64,000 nucleotides of DNA from Dechloromonas agitata is5 (GTDB lineage Bacteria > Pseudomonadota > Gammaproteobacteria > Burkholderiales > Rhodocyclaceae). This document shows, piece by piece, positions 1-9,333 of the stretch; position 1 is the first letter of the stretch; every line of letters starts with the position of its first letter. The position numbers were made by a program, and so were the translations under genes. The DNA lies in NCBI RefSeq assembly GCF_000519045.1, contig NZ_KI912532.1:2967867-3031866 (forward strand), written 5' to 3'. Below the pieces are notes generated by a model. The model did not search any database, was not told the DNA's origin, and saw nothing but the letters and a program-made list of their open reading frames with translations.

Positions 1-12
1 CCTGTTTCCATA

Positions 13-450
13 TCAGTGAACCCGGGACCAGCCCGAGGTAATTCGAATCCGAAATGCCTTTTCGTCCTGCGGAGTAACAGATTCTGCTATGGGGCGGACG
101 ATCCGAATTTTGTAACGAGACCCCTCTTCTCTGGATATTTCGAAGGTATCGCCTTCACGCGCCCTAACTTCACGAAAATACTTCGTCATATAGGTGATAC
201 GATATTCATTCCGTGTGCCGTTTGGGTCATGAAGTCGATTGTTGTAGTAGACGAACCTGAAACGACGTAAGCCCCCAACTTCATCCTCACATTCGATCCA
301 TGCATCAGGGTTCTTCACTGCAGGATCGAGATGCGGCAGGAAAGCCAGAAGCTCCGCTTCCGATTTTGGAACGAGAATTCCACCTTGGTGTCCGCCGGTC
401 GAGCCCACATCGTTGGCGCTAAGCATCTTGCTGAAAGTCTTTTTCGTCAT
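13..450 (-). CDS. Stand-alone EcoRII-N-like DNA-recognition domain protein
   Basis: Complete 145-residue protein. Near the N-terminus it has LSANDVGSTGGHQGG followed by ILVPKS, and a YYNNRLHDPNGTRNEYRIT segment. These correspond to the signature stretch (LSANDTGATGGHQ, then YYNSR and TRNEKRIT) of the N-terminal effector-DNA-binding domain of the restriction enzyme EcoRII. The C-terminal nuclease domain of EcoRII is absent. The natural reading is a sequence-recognition subunit whose cleavage partner is encoded elsewhere in the operon. The start overlaps the SNF2 stop by four bases (ATGA) and follows GAGGAAAAT, so it is translationally coupled as the last visible gene of a minus-strand operon. 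Domain assignment is by eye from motif similarity; the role is inferred. Confidence 0.75.
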   Translation of the reverse strand: MTKKTFSKMLSANDVGSTGGHQGGILVPKSEAELLAFLPHLDPAVKNPDAWIECEDEVGGLRRFRFVYYNNRLHDPNGTRNEYRITYMTKYFREVRAREGDTFEISREEGSRYKIRIVRPIAESVTPQDEKAFRIRITSGWSRVH

Positions 451-2267
451 ATTTTCCTCGGTGCAATTTCGAGTGCACGTCTCAGATCGGTTGCATCCCT
501 AGATGAAATGGGGACACTTTCATTCGCCAGTTCGCTTTTCCAAAGGGATCGATCAATCATCACTTCCTCCACAGTGTCCTTATAGAAAAGACGATATACC
601 GTAACGGGTTGCGTTTGACCTCGACGATGGGCTCTAGCGCTTGCTTGGGCTTCCAGCGCCGGGTTCCAAACTGGAGTGAAGTGGATTACTACCGTCGCAG
701 CAGTAATGTTGAGGCCGGCTCCGGCAGCTTTGGGGTTCAATACCAAGCATGCTGGGCCATCATGCGCCGCGAAGGCATCGATTATCGGCTGCCGCCTATC
801 TTGCGGAGTCGAGCCATTGATTGCGCCCCAATGGACGTCACGAAACCCGGAGAAAGCATCTATCAACAAATCGCCGATCCGGTTAAACAATGAAAAAACA
901 ATTACCTTTCGCCCATTGAAAAATGCCTCTCGAATTAGATCTGTTGCACGTTCCATTTTTTGGGTCATTAGAGGATATGCGCGCGCACGCACGATTTCCG
1001 CATCCTCACCGTGGGTGTCGTTTTCATCAGCGCGTCGGAGCCATGGATGGGCGCAAACCAATTGCAGCTGAAGTGTTGCCACCAACGCACCTGCAACAGG
1101 ATACTTGGCTAGAGTTTGTTTCCTGACCTGCAGGTAGTGCTCCGCCAGCAGATCGTCCAGTTCGAGGGGCACATCGATGTTGATGCGTTCGGGTAAATCA
1201 CTAGCAACGTCAGCAACTCGGCGCCTAAGGATCAATGGGTCTGTGAAACGCCCAATAGCCTGTGCCGAATCAATATTGTCGGGATACGCCACTTCGAAGT
1301 CATGGCGTGAGCCAAGCAGGCCTGGAATGGCAAAATCAGCCAGAGACCAAAGGTCCAAAAGCCCGTTCTCTACCGGTGTCCCTGTCATGGGAATAGCTCG
1401 CCGGCGGGGGATGGTCACGATGGCCTGCCGCCGGTTCGAGTCCGGATTCTTGATTGCCTGTGCCTCGTCGCAGATCACCCATGACCATTCGAAAGAAGAA
1501 AAGATTGAGATGTCATTGACCATCGTGTCATAGGTAGTGATCACGACACTGGTCTTTTGAAGTCCCCGATAGACACCGGCCCTGTCCGGACCTCGATGCA
1601 CCTTGACAGATATGCCTGCAGCGAAGCGCGCGAACTCCCGTACCCAGTTGGCTATAAGGCTTGTAGGGCAAACGATCAAGGCCGGAGCTTCGGTCTGCGG
1701 CGGTTCAATCAGCAGCAGTGCAATGATCTGGAGAGTTTTACCCAATCCCATCTCGTCGGCAAGGATCAGCCCCCCGGTATGGCAGATGGTTTCCCACATC
1801 CAACGGACACCGCGCGCCTGATACGGAAAAAGGACCGCAGTCAGACCGGGAACTGCAAAATTGTCATCGAGATTCTCAGCTGCAACCCGTCCCGCCTTGA
1901 GGAACGACTCACTAGGTTCTACGCCTATCGCGGTGTCCGTATTGCGCATCAGGCGGATCGCCTCGCTGTAGGGCATATTGTCCGGGTCTAAACCATTCAG
2001 CATCTCAGCGAATAGGCGGGCCGCATCGCGTGGTAGAGGACGGATCGTAGTGCCATCCAAGACCCAAGCGTGGCCATTGCCAGGGGCCAAGTGGATGATT
2101 CTGTTTCCGCCCTGCACACGGACACCTGCAAGACGCGCCACGATGTTCCGTCCGATCTTATCGATGAGAATGACTGGTGAGATCACGCGTTCCGAAAGCG
2201 TGAAGCCCTCGGGTGGCCTTACACGCAGCTCCTCGACAGTCTCCGGCAGGCCGGAAATATCAGTCAC
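447..2267 (-). CDS. SNF2-family DEAD/DEAH helicase (defence-type)
   Basis: Superfamily 2 Snf2-type ATPase that probably translocates on double-stranded DNA. Visible motifs are Walker A in GLILADEMGLGKTLQ (about residue 170), the DEAQ box in CDEAQAIKNP, motif III in MTGTPVENGLLDLW, and motif VI in SARAHRRGQTQPVTVYRL near the C-terminus. It is short for the family (about 606 residues) and has no extra nuclease or chromatin domain. A TTG start at 2279 is possible, but the GTG at 2267 is preceded by GAGG six bases upstream and is preferred. It overlaps the HNH gene upstream and the EcoRII-N gene downstream, so all are likely made as one set. Inferred role: motor of a restriction-like complex with the GHKL ATPase and HNH nuclease. 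Confidence 0.9.
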   Translation of the reverse strand: MTDISGLPETVEELRVRPPEGFTLSERVISPVILIDKIGRNIVARLAGVRVQGGNRIIHLAPGNGHAWVLDGTTIRPLPRDAARLFAEMLNGLDPDNMPYSEAIRLMRNTDTAIGVEPSESFLKAGRVAAENLDDNFAVPGLTAVLFPYQARGVRWMWETICHTGGLILADEMGLGKTLQIIALLLIEPPQTEAPALIVCPTSLIANWVREFARFAAGISVKVHRGPDRAGVYRGLQKTSVVITTYDTMVNDISIFSSFEWSWVICDEAQAIKNPDSNRRQAIVTIPRRRAIPMTGTPVENGLLDLWSLADFAIPGLLGSRHDFEVAYPDNIDSAQAIGRFTDPLILRRRVADVASDLPERINIDVPLELDDLLAEHYLQVRKQTLAKYPVAGALVATLQLQLVCAHPWLRRADENDTHGEDAEIVRARAYPLMTQKMERATDLIREAFFNGRKVIVFSLFNRIGDLLIDAFSGFRDVHWGAINGSTPQDRRQPIIDAFAAHDGPACLVLNPKAAGAGLNITAATVVIHFTPVWNPALEAQASARAHRRGQTQPVTVYRLFYKDTVEEVMIDRSLWKSELANESVPISSRDATDLRRALEIAPRKI

Positions 2268-3084
2268 GGCAAGCCTCAATCAAGTTTCTGAGTTCTTCGA
2301 TACTGATCGGGATCGGACGCTTCGTGTGGACCGCTCGGTGACAATTCGGGCACAGCGGTACCAGATCCGTTCGCGGATCGTACGGACGGGGTTTCACAAG
2401 CAACCCTACGGGTTCAAGGTGATGAACCTCAATTATCGAACCGGCATCTCCATACGTCAGCCTTGGCTCCGCACCGCAAGCCGCACATTTCTCGCCATGG
2501 AGGCGGATGCAAAGAAGGCGGTTCCGTGGGTTGCGTTCCCGCCGTTTCACGACAGACCGCAGTATGGCTCCTTCAAAAGCCGGTACTTCGTCGTCCGCAG
2601 GCTCTTCGATAACATCATAGCCAATGAGTTCTGCCATAGCAGCCATCATCGGCACGATTACATCTCTACATGTGGCGATGATCGCTGCGTCCTCCTGTGG
2701 ATGCTCCTGAGCACGTATTGTCGCGGTCATCCTAAAGGTACCACCAGTAACGTTCCACTCGGCAAGACTTTGCCCGGGAGTTTCGACCTCGACGTCTGCC
2801 CGGATCGACCCCACCAATGCTCGCGCCAGATCAATATCCTCCGGTACGGCATTCCTGATCTGCGCAAGAACCTCTCCAGAGAAGTTGCCAAATGACAGTT
2901 CCACACGGTGCCCCTTCAGTCCAAAAGGGCGAAGATCGGCGACCGGACCATGCTTTTCATCCAGATCGTCAAACCAGATCCGTAGGCCGGAGCGAAGACC
3001 ACTTCGGTCGACAGCTGCTGCCATAGCGGCGCCGGTCCCCTCTTCCAACTCCCTAAGAATCAGCTCCTTTTTGCCTGAAATCAT
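2260..3084 (-). CDS. HNH endonuclease with N-terminal unknown domain
   Basis: 274-residue protein with an HNH nuclease domain in its last 90 residues. The zinc-binding pairs CAAC and CPNC flank IIEVHHLEPVG, and LCPNCHRAVH carries the final catalytic His. This is the McrA-like HNH layout, expected to make metal-dependent DNA breaks. The first 180 residues match nothing I recognise and could bind a partner or DNA. The ATG at 3084 lies one base after the ATPase stop (TGAGATG), which indicates coupling; an in-frame GTG at 3102 is the alternative. Being the only recognisable nuclease in the operon, it is the likely effector of the system. Confidence 0.88.
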   Translation of the reverse strand: MISGKKELILRELEEGTGAAMAAAVDRSGLRSGLRIWFDDLDEKHGPVADLRPFGLKGHRVELSFGNFSGEVLAQIRNAVPEDIDLARALVGSIRADVEVETPGQSLAEWNVTGGTFRMTATIRAQEHPQEDAAIIATCRDVIVPMMAAMAELIGYDVIEEPADDEVPAFEGAILRSVVKRRERNPRNRLLCIRLHGEKCAACGAEPRLTYGDAGSIIEVHHLEPVGLLVKPRPYDPRTDLVPLCPNCHRAVHTKRPIPISIEELRNLIEACRD

Positions 3085-4657
3085 CTCAGTCCGCTTCGTC
3101 ACCGTTCAGCTCGTCCGGCTCGGGATCAGGCACTTTGCGCAACAACTTTCTTAGGTTGTTTGAGATTTCGGTTCGGATGTCCTCGAAGATGGGTTCCAAC
3201 TCTTCATTGGTATTGTTCTGTTCAGCAACTGCGAAAGCCCAAAGAAGCAGGTCCATCCCTTCCACCGCGTAGCCGTTGGCCGCCGCCCGCTGGTAGATCT
3301 TCTGGTAGAAGTCATGATGCTTGTTGAGCAGAACCGCTGGCATATGACCGCTGTCGCCGGCACTTCGTAAAGCGGGCTGCCAAAGCTCACCTGTAGTGAT
3401 GTCCTCAACTGCGTCGACAAATACTGTGTCAATACTAACGTGGCTTTGAATTGCCAATTTGATCGTGATCTTGGGACCTTGATTGTTAGCAATAACAGCC
3501 GATTGCGTCGCTGGATCAACCGAGGTTACTTGTGGTTTCTGCGCATTGTTTGTATCAGCAATGTTCTTATTTGCACTGGTGTGGTCGATCCCATGAGAGT
3601 TTGCGTGCTCACGATTCTTCCTGCGATAGCGCTGCCCCGCTTCACGGTAGATAGGTTGAAGCAGAGTGTGTAGGCCCTCTGCCAGTTCAGGGTGGAAGAG
3701 AATGCGGGACTTCTTCACGTCAATCCGGAATGCATCGTCCAGCTCATGACCGAAGTCAAATTCGATACGCAGCAACGAATAGTGCGGTTCGGGCACACCG
3801 AAAACTTCCATCCATCCGCCATCTTGGATCAGGCGACCCTCGCGATATACGTAAAAGCCCTGCGCGCGGTTCGCAATACGCGCATGGGTCTTTTCTTCTT
3901 CCTTGGTCATATCATTGCGATGCGGAAGAATCCATGCCCTTATTCTTGCGGTCTCCACCGAACCATCCAGCAATTCCACCTCGATGATTTGCTTCTTCTC
4001 CGGCAGGACTTGTTCTGAACGTGCCGGATAGAACGGGTTCCATGGTTCGATGGGATTCCCATTGATAACGATATTAATGTCACGCTCCCGTTCGTCCGCC
4101 TTATCGAGGAAGCGATGAAAAACGAGAGAAAGATGCTTCGCAAGACTGTCCGCGAGCCTACCGATGGCGGCCATCTCCTTGGCTCCGCCGGGTTCATATT
4201 CCTTAGTCAGAATTCGGTCGCATTTTTCCCAGATGACAAGGGTTCCCTTGGCGCCACACAATTCATCAAACATTTCACGTTCATCGGCGGTAATCGGCTC
4301 CCGAAGCATTGCCCATACCCCTTCATCGGCAACATGTTCGAGGTCCCAAGCAAGCTTTTCTAATTCTTGATTGGATGCCTTGCGTGAAATAAGGGTGTAC
4401 TTAAGGCAGACAGAACTGGATGCAGTTTTCAACCCTAGGCCGAATTTTCCGAGACTTTCCGGATTTTCGCGAGCTGGAGCACCATAGCGCATTGCTGCAT
4501 GAATACCTTTCGCGTCCATACCATGGCCATTGTCTCCAAAGTAGACTAATTTGCGTCCGTCATCGCGCAGAACGATTTCGACATTGATCGTGTGGTAATC
4601 CCCCCGGCCAATAAAGGCGGTCAGAGGTAGAATTTTCTCGTAAAGGGAGAGTTCTGC

Positions 4658-4921
4658 ATGAAGAAGTCGAAGTTTTCGGACAGCCAGATCATCGAGGCGT
4701 TGAAGCGGGTCGAGGGTGGGCTATCGGTGCCGGAGTTGTGCCGGGAGTTGGGAATCAGCTCGGCGACGTTCTACAAATGGCGGGCGAAATACGGCGGCCT
4801 GGACGTGTCCATGATGGCCCGGATGAAGGAGTTGGAAGCCGAGAATGCGCGGCTCAAAAAGATGTACGCCGAGGAGCGCCTGAAGGCGGATATTCTGAAG
4901 GAGTACCTGGGAAAAAAGTAG
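4658..4921 (+). CDS. IS3-family transposase OrfA
   Basis: 87 residues with the typical IS3 OrfA layout: an N-terminal helix-turn-helix ([18 protein letters not shown]) followed by a leucine-rich coiled coil ([20 protein letters not shown]) that mediates multimerisation. It binds the element ends and is the N-terminal part of the OrfAB transposase. The last codons lie on a slippery heptamer (A AAA AAG just before the TAG at 4919-4921), where a -1 shift would continue into orfB. It begins after AAGGGAGAG. Confidence 0.93.
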   Translation: MKKSKFSDSQIIEALKRVEGGLSVPELCRELGISSATFYKWRAKYGGLDVSMMARMKELEAENARLKKMYAEERLKADILKEYLGKK

Positions 4922-4944
4922 GTCGGCCATCTCGCCGGCGTGAG

Positions 4945-5745
4945 ATGGCCAAGGAAGTGGTGGCCGGAAAGCGAATTTCGATCCGCTTGGCCTGCGACAT
5001 TTTCCAGGTGAGCGAGACCTGCTATCGGTATTCGGCCAAGAAGAATGCCGAGAATGAGGAAATCGCCGACTGGCTGATGCGGCTAACCGACAACCACCGC
5101 AACTGGGGATTTGGGCTGTGCTTCCTGTACCTGCGCAACGTGAAGGGCTTTGGTTGGAATCACAAGCGGGTGTATCGGATTTACCGGGAGTTGGAATTGA
5201 ATCTGCGGATCAAGCCCAGGAAACGGCTGGGGCGGGAGAAACCGGAACCGCTGGCCGTGCCGACTGCCATCAACCAGGTGTGGTCTATGGATTTCATGCA
5301 TGACCAGCTCGAAGACGGGCGCTGTTTCCGGTTGTTCAATGTGATCGATGACTTCAACCGGGAAGCCCTGGGCATCGAGATCGATTTCTCGCTGCCGGCC
5401 GAGAGGGTGATCCGTGCCCTGGAGCAGATCATCGAATGGCGGGGGAAACCAGCCGCCATTCGATGTGACAATGGCCCGGAGAACATCAGCGGCCTGGTGC
5501 AAAACTGGGCAGAAAAGCGGCAGATCAAGATGGATTACATCCAGCCGGGCAAGCCCCAGCAGAACGCCTACGTCGAGCGCTTCAACCGGACAGTGCGCTA
5601 CGAGTGGCTATCGCAATATTGCTGGGCAGACCTCGATGAAGTCCAGCTCTTCGCCACCCAGTGGATGTACGACTACAATCACGACCGCCCAAACATGGCC
5701 TTGGGCGGCATCACGCCAAAACAGCGGCTGGCCATGGCCGCGTAG
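4945..5745 (+). CDS. IS3-family transposase OrfB (DDE integrase)
   Basis: Catalytic half of the element. Integrase-fold DDE residues are visible as D in [10 protein letters not shown] in [10 protein letters not shown] and E in [11 protein letters not shown]. The N-terminal HTH_21-type region starts at [10 protein letters not shown]. It is expected to be made mainly as an OrfAB fusion through the -1 slippage site at the end of orfA, because the in-frame sequence [12 protein letters not shown] links the two directly. The open frame extends back to 4738, but that part is orfA read in another frame. The copy here has Gly where the second copy has Val (GREKPEP versus VREKPEP). Confidence 0.93.
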   Translation: MAKEVVAGKRISIRLACDIFQVSETCYRYSAKKNAENEEIADWLMRLTDNHRNWGFGLCFLYLRNVKGFGWNHKRVYRIYRELELNLRIKPRKRLGREKPEPLAVPTAINQVWSMDFMHDQLEDGRCFRLFNVIDDFNREALGIEIDFSLPAERVIRALEQIIEWRGKPAAIRCDNGPENISGLVQNWAEKRQIKMDYIQPGKPQQNAYVERFNRTVRYEWLSQYCWADLDEVQLFATQWMYDYNHDRPNMALGGITPKQRLAMAA

Positions 5746-5908
5746 CTCTACTTCTGATCGCCCCTAATTCTGGGGGGATTACCGTGTCCGCCTTAGCAGC
5801 GATCGAGTTGTCAATGATGTCCGCGGCGGCTGTCTTGACGTTATAACCTGTGTCGCGAAGACCAAAAATCAGTCGTGGAGCGTCTGGTTCATTGATAAGG
5901 TCGTTCAT

Positions 5909-6612
5909 TCCCAATCCTCTAGCTCTTAGTAATATCTTGCAGCTCTCAACGTTCCAACGACTACTCTGCACATTGGTGGCAAACAAGCATCTGGGCCTTT
6001 TTGAGCGTCCGTCCAATCCATCACATGTCGCCCAATTATACGCGCGGCATCTTAGCCGATTTCCTAAGCCGACAACATCGCTATCAGATTCAGACACTAG
6101 TGCTCACGAGAGCTTTGGCAGACGGACAGACTGCCAGTTTTGATGAGGCGAACTTCAGCTCTGGCTCGGGAACTCGCTTTCACTGCCAAGAATAGCTGGC
6201 GGTGGCGCCCATTCTTGGCTGAACAGCTGGAAAACGGGGGATTGCGGCCGGACCTATTGTTTTAGCCAACGACAGGAAAGGCCGAACAACGACCTGATGC
6301 CCATTGCAACAGGTCGGCCTTTGCGGTCATTGCCCCATAAGTATTGTTGGGCAGCAATGCGCCACCTCTCTACCATTCCGTCGTAGTCGTGGGCAATTAC
6401 CGCTTTCCAATTCAGGCTACAGCAGATCCGAGCCCTCGGCTGACCTTCAACGCTCAGGCGGTGCAACGGCAGCTTACAAAGCGGAGCAGGCGTTCAGAAC
6501 GCTGACTGAACGCGAACTCCTCGGCCAAAGCTGACATTCGACTCTGCTCCAGACTCCGACCGCTTTCAGACTCAAAGCAATCCTCTCGATGTGTGGATGA
6601 AGCCTGTTCAAT
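5909..6612. other. Intergenic region without a convincing gene
   Basis: About 700 bases between the start of the GHKL gene and the end of the PP2C gene. It must contain the promoter of the left-hand operon, but no clear -35/-10 pair stands out. Short frames on both strands look non-coding. An inverted repeat AAAGGCCGA/TCGGCCTTT (6277-6285 and 6314-6322) with a 28-base loop could be a weak terminator or a relic. Nothing else is supported. Confidence 0.5.
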
Positions 6613-7575
6613 TTACAACGAAAATTTATTAATCGCTCTGGCGGCGAGCACTATGGAACGATCATCCAGGCTTGTTCGTTCCCACATGGCGGGTTCATGA
6701 AAGGCAAGGGCAATTCTATCGATAGTGAATCTCTGTTCCGCCACGTCATCGAACCATTCGCCAAGGCGACTTGCCACTTTGCTACCGTCGTGGGAAACCA
6801 GTCGTTCCGCTCCACCGTCACTCATCAGGGCGATACCGAAAACTTCGCTGGCGGACAACACACCGAATTGGACGTCGCTTGTGCTTGCCGTATCAACAAA
6901 ACAGGTCTGATTGGCAAACTCGCCCTTTGCGCTTGCCTGGTTACCTAGCGACCACAATCCTTCGGAATTCCTGGCCACAATGGCACCATCACCGACTTTC
7001 CACCAGAAGACATGGCGCTCGCCGATGACGACAACCTGCAGGGTTGCGCGAACGTCACGCACATCGCGTCGCTCCGTGCTCGCCAGGTCAGCAAGAAGCC
7101 CCTTCGCGTGCATCCGCAGCCTTTCTGCCCAGCGCGTCGACTGTGCCTGCGATGCGTCGTCATCGCCATCCAGCCAGGACGCGAGGTCATCTTCCAAGGT
7201 TCGCAAAAAACGGGTGATCCCGATGACCAGCGCCTGGGCACCACGCTCGCTGATGGCCGCAGAGCCCGCGCCGTCGCTTAAACCGAGAATCGGACGCGGC
7301 AAGTTGCGAAAGGCCACGGCGTCTTGGCAGGGTATGCCCTTGCGCCGGTGAGCCAATCCGATGACGGTGTCGCCACAAAGCTGCCAGTCCGTCATGGGTA
7401 TCTTCACTGCTGCTGGCGCGCTGGTGGATGCCGGTGTATCGACTTCAGGTATGAGCAGTGGTGTGTCAGCTTCAATATCTGACATGGGGCAGGCATATGA
7501 CGCTGGCGACGTGGTTGCGTTCGTGGCGACGACTTCGGCTTTACGCCGAAATAGGGGCTTGTGCGTGCGTGCCAT
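6613..7575 (-). CDS. PP2C-type protein phosphatase of a TerY-P triad
   Basis: 320-residue PP2C-like Ser/Thr phosphatase. Metal-binding motifs are LGLSDGAGS near residue 100, GDGAIV in the middle, LMSDGGAE and DDRSIVLAAR near the end. The first 60 residues are Pro/Thr/Ala-rich and probably flexible. ATG 7575 is preceded by GGGGGAG and lies one base after the vWA gene stop; a longer upstream frame is out of context. With the adjacent vWA protein and kinase it forms the kinase/phosphatase/vWA trio that Aravind and colleagues called TerY-P, linked to stress response and DNA processing. It presumably reverses phosphorylation by the neighbouring kinase. Confidence 0.88.
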   Translation of the reverse strand: MARTHKPLFRRKAEVVATNATTSPASYACPMSDIEADTPLLIPEVDTPASTSAPAAVKIPMTDWQLCGDTVIGLAHRRKGIPCQDAVAFRNLPRPILGLSDGAGSAAISERGAQALVIGITRFLRTLEDDLASWLDGDDDASQAQSTRWAERLRMHAKGLLADLASTERRDVRDVRATLQVVVIGERHVFWWKVGDGAIVARNSEGLWSLGNQASAKGEFANQTCFVDTASTSDVQFGVLSASEVFGIALMSDGGAERLVSHDGSKVASRLGEWFDDVAEQRFTIDRIALAFHEPAMWERTSLDDRSIVLAARAINKFSL

Positions 7576-7576
7576 G

Positions 7577-8233
7577 TTAGACACTCCCCCAGCTGTCCAC
7601 GCTCGGAAGATGCACCGAGGCGTCGGACGAAGTGCTGGCCGAAACCCGCGCCATAGATGCCGACAGCCACTGGAACAACTCGCGGAATTTGAGTCCGTCA
7701 AGCGCCACTGCGGGCTTGCTGGAGAACTGCGATAGCACACTCAGATCGGCACCCTGCACCCCGATGGGCAGGCTGACCAGCTTGCGCTGGGCGGACAGCG
7801 CGCTGGCACGCTGTGCGGCATCTTGCCAGCCATAGTCCGGCGCCCCGTCGCTGATCAGCACCAACCACGGCTGGTAGTAGGGCACGCCAGCATCGCGGTA
7901 GGATTTCTTGCGCGCTTCCAGGTCGTCAAGGGCCATGCGTGTTGCTTGCCCGAGCGGAGTGCCTCCACTTGCATCGAGCGGGGAAAATCCCACAATCTGC
8001 TCGACACCGATGAACGACTGAATGCAGTCAGCCAAACCGCCAGCGGTATAGACCGCCAAATCCACCGACCAGCGCGCCAAGTCATCGCGTTTCACTTCGT
8101 CGATGAATAACTCGATGCCGGCGTTCAATTGCTCGATGGGCTGGCCGGACATGGAGCCGGAGGTATCCAGCACCAGCGCCACCGGGCAGCGCGGCGTAGG
8201 ATTGTCGATGAGGTCATCGTGCGATTCGTTCAT
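7577..8233 (-). CDS. vWA domain protein, TerY-like
   Basis: 218 residues forming essentially one von Willebrand A domain. The MIDAS motif is DTSGSMSG near residue 25, with the following T in SGGTPLGQ and D in LISDGAPDYGW, so metal-dependent ligand binding looks intact. No signal peptide or membrane segment, hence cytoplasmic, as in TerY. Two starts are possible: ATG 8233 (after AAGGAG) and ATG 8278 (also after AAGGAG, adding an MFAFANF extension). I prefer 8233 because the MIDAS strand then begins at the usual distance. It lies between the kinase and phosphatase genes and probably scaffolds or is phosphorylated by them. Confidence 0.88.
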   Translation of the reverse strand: MNESHDDLIDNPTPRCPVALVLDTSGSMSGQPIEQLNAGIELFIDEVKRDDLARWSVDLAVYTAGGLADCIQSFIGVEQIVGFSPLDASGGTPLGQATRMALDDLEARKKSYRDAGVPYYQPWLVLISDGAPDYGWQDAAQRASALSAQRKLVSLPIGVQGADLSVLSQFSSKPAVALDGLKFRELFQWLSASMARVSASTSSDASVHLPSVDSWGSV

Positions 8234-8292
8234 GGTCGTCTCCTTGGGCGTGTTCATGAAATTGGCAAAAGCAAACATGGTGTTCTCCTTGT

Positions 8293-9300
8293 TCAAGCCG
8301 CAATCGGCTGAGAAATGGACTGGGTGCCCCGGTATTCCTTGGTCTTGGGGTTGGCGGGCTTGATCTGGGTGTCGTGCCACCCCTTGCCAAGTTCGCGCTG
8401 GTAGAGCTTGAGGAAGTCGATCCACTCCGGGATGGACGTGCGCGCAGACGCATTCGGAGCGCCTTCCTTGAAGGTGCCGATGAGTTGCTCCTTCAACTTG
8501 AAGGGTAGATGACTCCAGATGTTGAACCACGGCCCCTTTGGGATACCGCCACCACCCTGGCCGTAGGGAAAGTAGCCCTTGCGGATGTTCTCCACGGGGC
8601 CGGCACCGCCGACCACGTCGTAGGGATGACGGCCGAGCATCAGTGCCTTGAAGAGTAGGATGGCCAATGAAAAGTACTCGCTTTCCAGTGTCCGGTTGAC
8701 CTTGCCAAGCTCTTTGCCCTGTAACTCGGGAGCAAGCATGTCGGGGGCAGCCACCGGGCAGCGGAATGTCTTGCCCGCCGCGTTGACCTGCCAGCTGTCG
8801 CAATCGATCAGCGTGACCGTATCGCTATTCGGATCACACAGAAAGTTGGCCAGGTTGTAATCGCCGACCATCACGCCCGCCGTGTGCAGCTCCTGCAGTG
8901 TGCCGAGCAGACTCAGCAGATAGGCCACCACAGCCGGGCGATCAAGGTTAGGGAACTGCTCACGATAGGCCATGGCATGGGCGAGCACATTCATGCGCAC
9001 TCCGGCAGCCTTACGCATGGCATAGCCACGCCACTGACCACGCTCATCGAACACAGAAAATCGCGGCCAAGCCAGACCCGGATGCTGCTTGAGGCTGACG
9101 AGCTTGGGATCGCTGCTCATGGCATCGATCTTGGCGCGCAGGGTGTCGGCCCGCTTTTGCAGCACTTGCGGGTGGTACAGTTTGACTACCACGCCCGGAA
9201 ACCGGGGGACTGCATGGACAGCCGCTTCGCCGCCCTGGGCGAACGGAGTGTCGGACAACTGGACGGATTCTCCTGTGGCGCTGCGAACGGTGAGGCTCAT
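8293..9300 (-). CDS. Protein kinase of a TerY-P triad
   Basis: 335-residue eukaryotic-type kinase. ATP lysine in VVVKLYHP, catalytic loop in GVMVGDYNLANFLCD (Asp and Asn kept, HRD replaced by VGD), and metal site in LIDCDSW (DxD in place of DFG). The C-terminal lobe includes PELQGKE and a tail rich in Lys and Gly. The altered HRD/DFG forms are usual for kinases linked to vWA/PP2C triads. No transmembrane segment, so a cytosolic kinase. First of the triad in transcription order (kinase, vWA, PP2C), 33 bases downstream of the 284-residue protein gene, so the four genes are probably one operon. Confidence 0.88.
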   Translation of the reverse strand: MSLTVRSATGESVQLSDTPFAQGGEAAVHAVPRFPGVVVKLYHPQVLQKRADTLRAKIDAMSSDPKLVSLKQHPGLAWPRFSVFDERGQWRGYAMRKAAGVRMNVLAHAMAYREQFPNLDRPAVVAYLLSLLGTLQELHTAGVMVGDYNLANFLCDPNSDTVTLIDCDSWQVNAAGKTFRCPVAAPDMLAPELQGKELGKVNRTLESEYFSLAILLFKALMLGRHPYDVVGGAGPVENIRKGYFPYGQGGGGIPKGPWFNIWSHLPFKLKEQLIGTFKEGAPNASARTSIPEWIDFLKLYQRELGKGWHDTQIKPANPKTKEYRGTQSISQPIAA

Positions 9301-9333
9301 AGTGGTTTCTCCTGTGTTGTGGCGATCGCTCGT

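Larger units (their letters stand above)
4594..5783 (+). mobile_element. IS3-family element, copy 1 (1190 bp)
   Basis: Ends are GGTAATCCCCCC on the left and its inverted match GGGGGGATTACC on the right. The element is flanked by a 4-bp target duplication GTGT (4590-4593 and 5784-5787). A four-base duplication and this OrfA/OrfB type fit the IS407-like part of the IS3 family. It carries orfA and a frameshift-fused orfB with an intact DDE triad, so it looks functional. A second copy lies at 18772-19961 and differs by one base inside orfB (G at 5231, T at 19409). It sits head-to-head with the ATPase gene it interrupts. Confidence 0.95.
3086..5908 (-). pseudogene. GHKL (MORC/MutL-like) ATPase interrupted by IS insertion
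   Basis: The gene starts at 5908 (ATG after AGAGGATTGGGA), is broken at 4594-5783 by an IS3-family element, and resumes to 3086. Deleting the element and one GTGT duplication rejoins the frame without a gap, giving DNSIAAKADTINVEIV across the junction and a 542-residue product. ATP-site motifs are the N-box AAADIIDNSIAAKADT, the G1 box DNGHGMD and the G2-like FGLGLKTAS. The C-terminal half contains RLIQDGGW and FRIDVKKSRI, typical of prokaryotic MORC-like ATPases in restriction-type neighbourhoods. The 3' part keeps a 477-codon frame from a Met at 4519 but lacks the N-box, so any product should not bind ATP normally. First gene of the HNH-SNF2-EcoRII-N operon; the insertion probably silences or polarises it. 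Confidence 0.88.

Noticed and set aside
4738-4944. Upstream extension of the IS orfB
   Set aside because: This part is orfA read in another frame; the protein is expected by frameshift or from 4945.
6254-6466. 70-codon minus-strand frame in the 5909-6612 gap
   Set aside because: No ribosome site or recognisable motif; could be a relic but cannot be supported.
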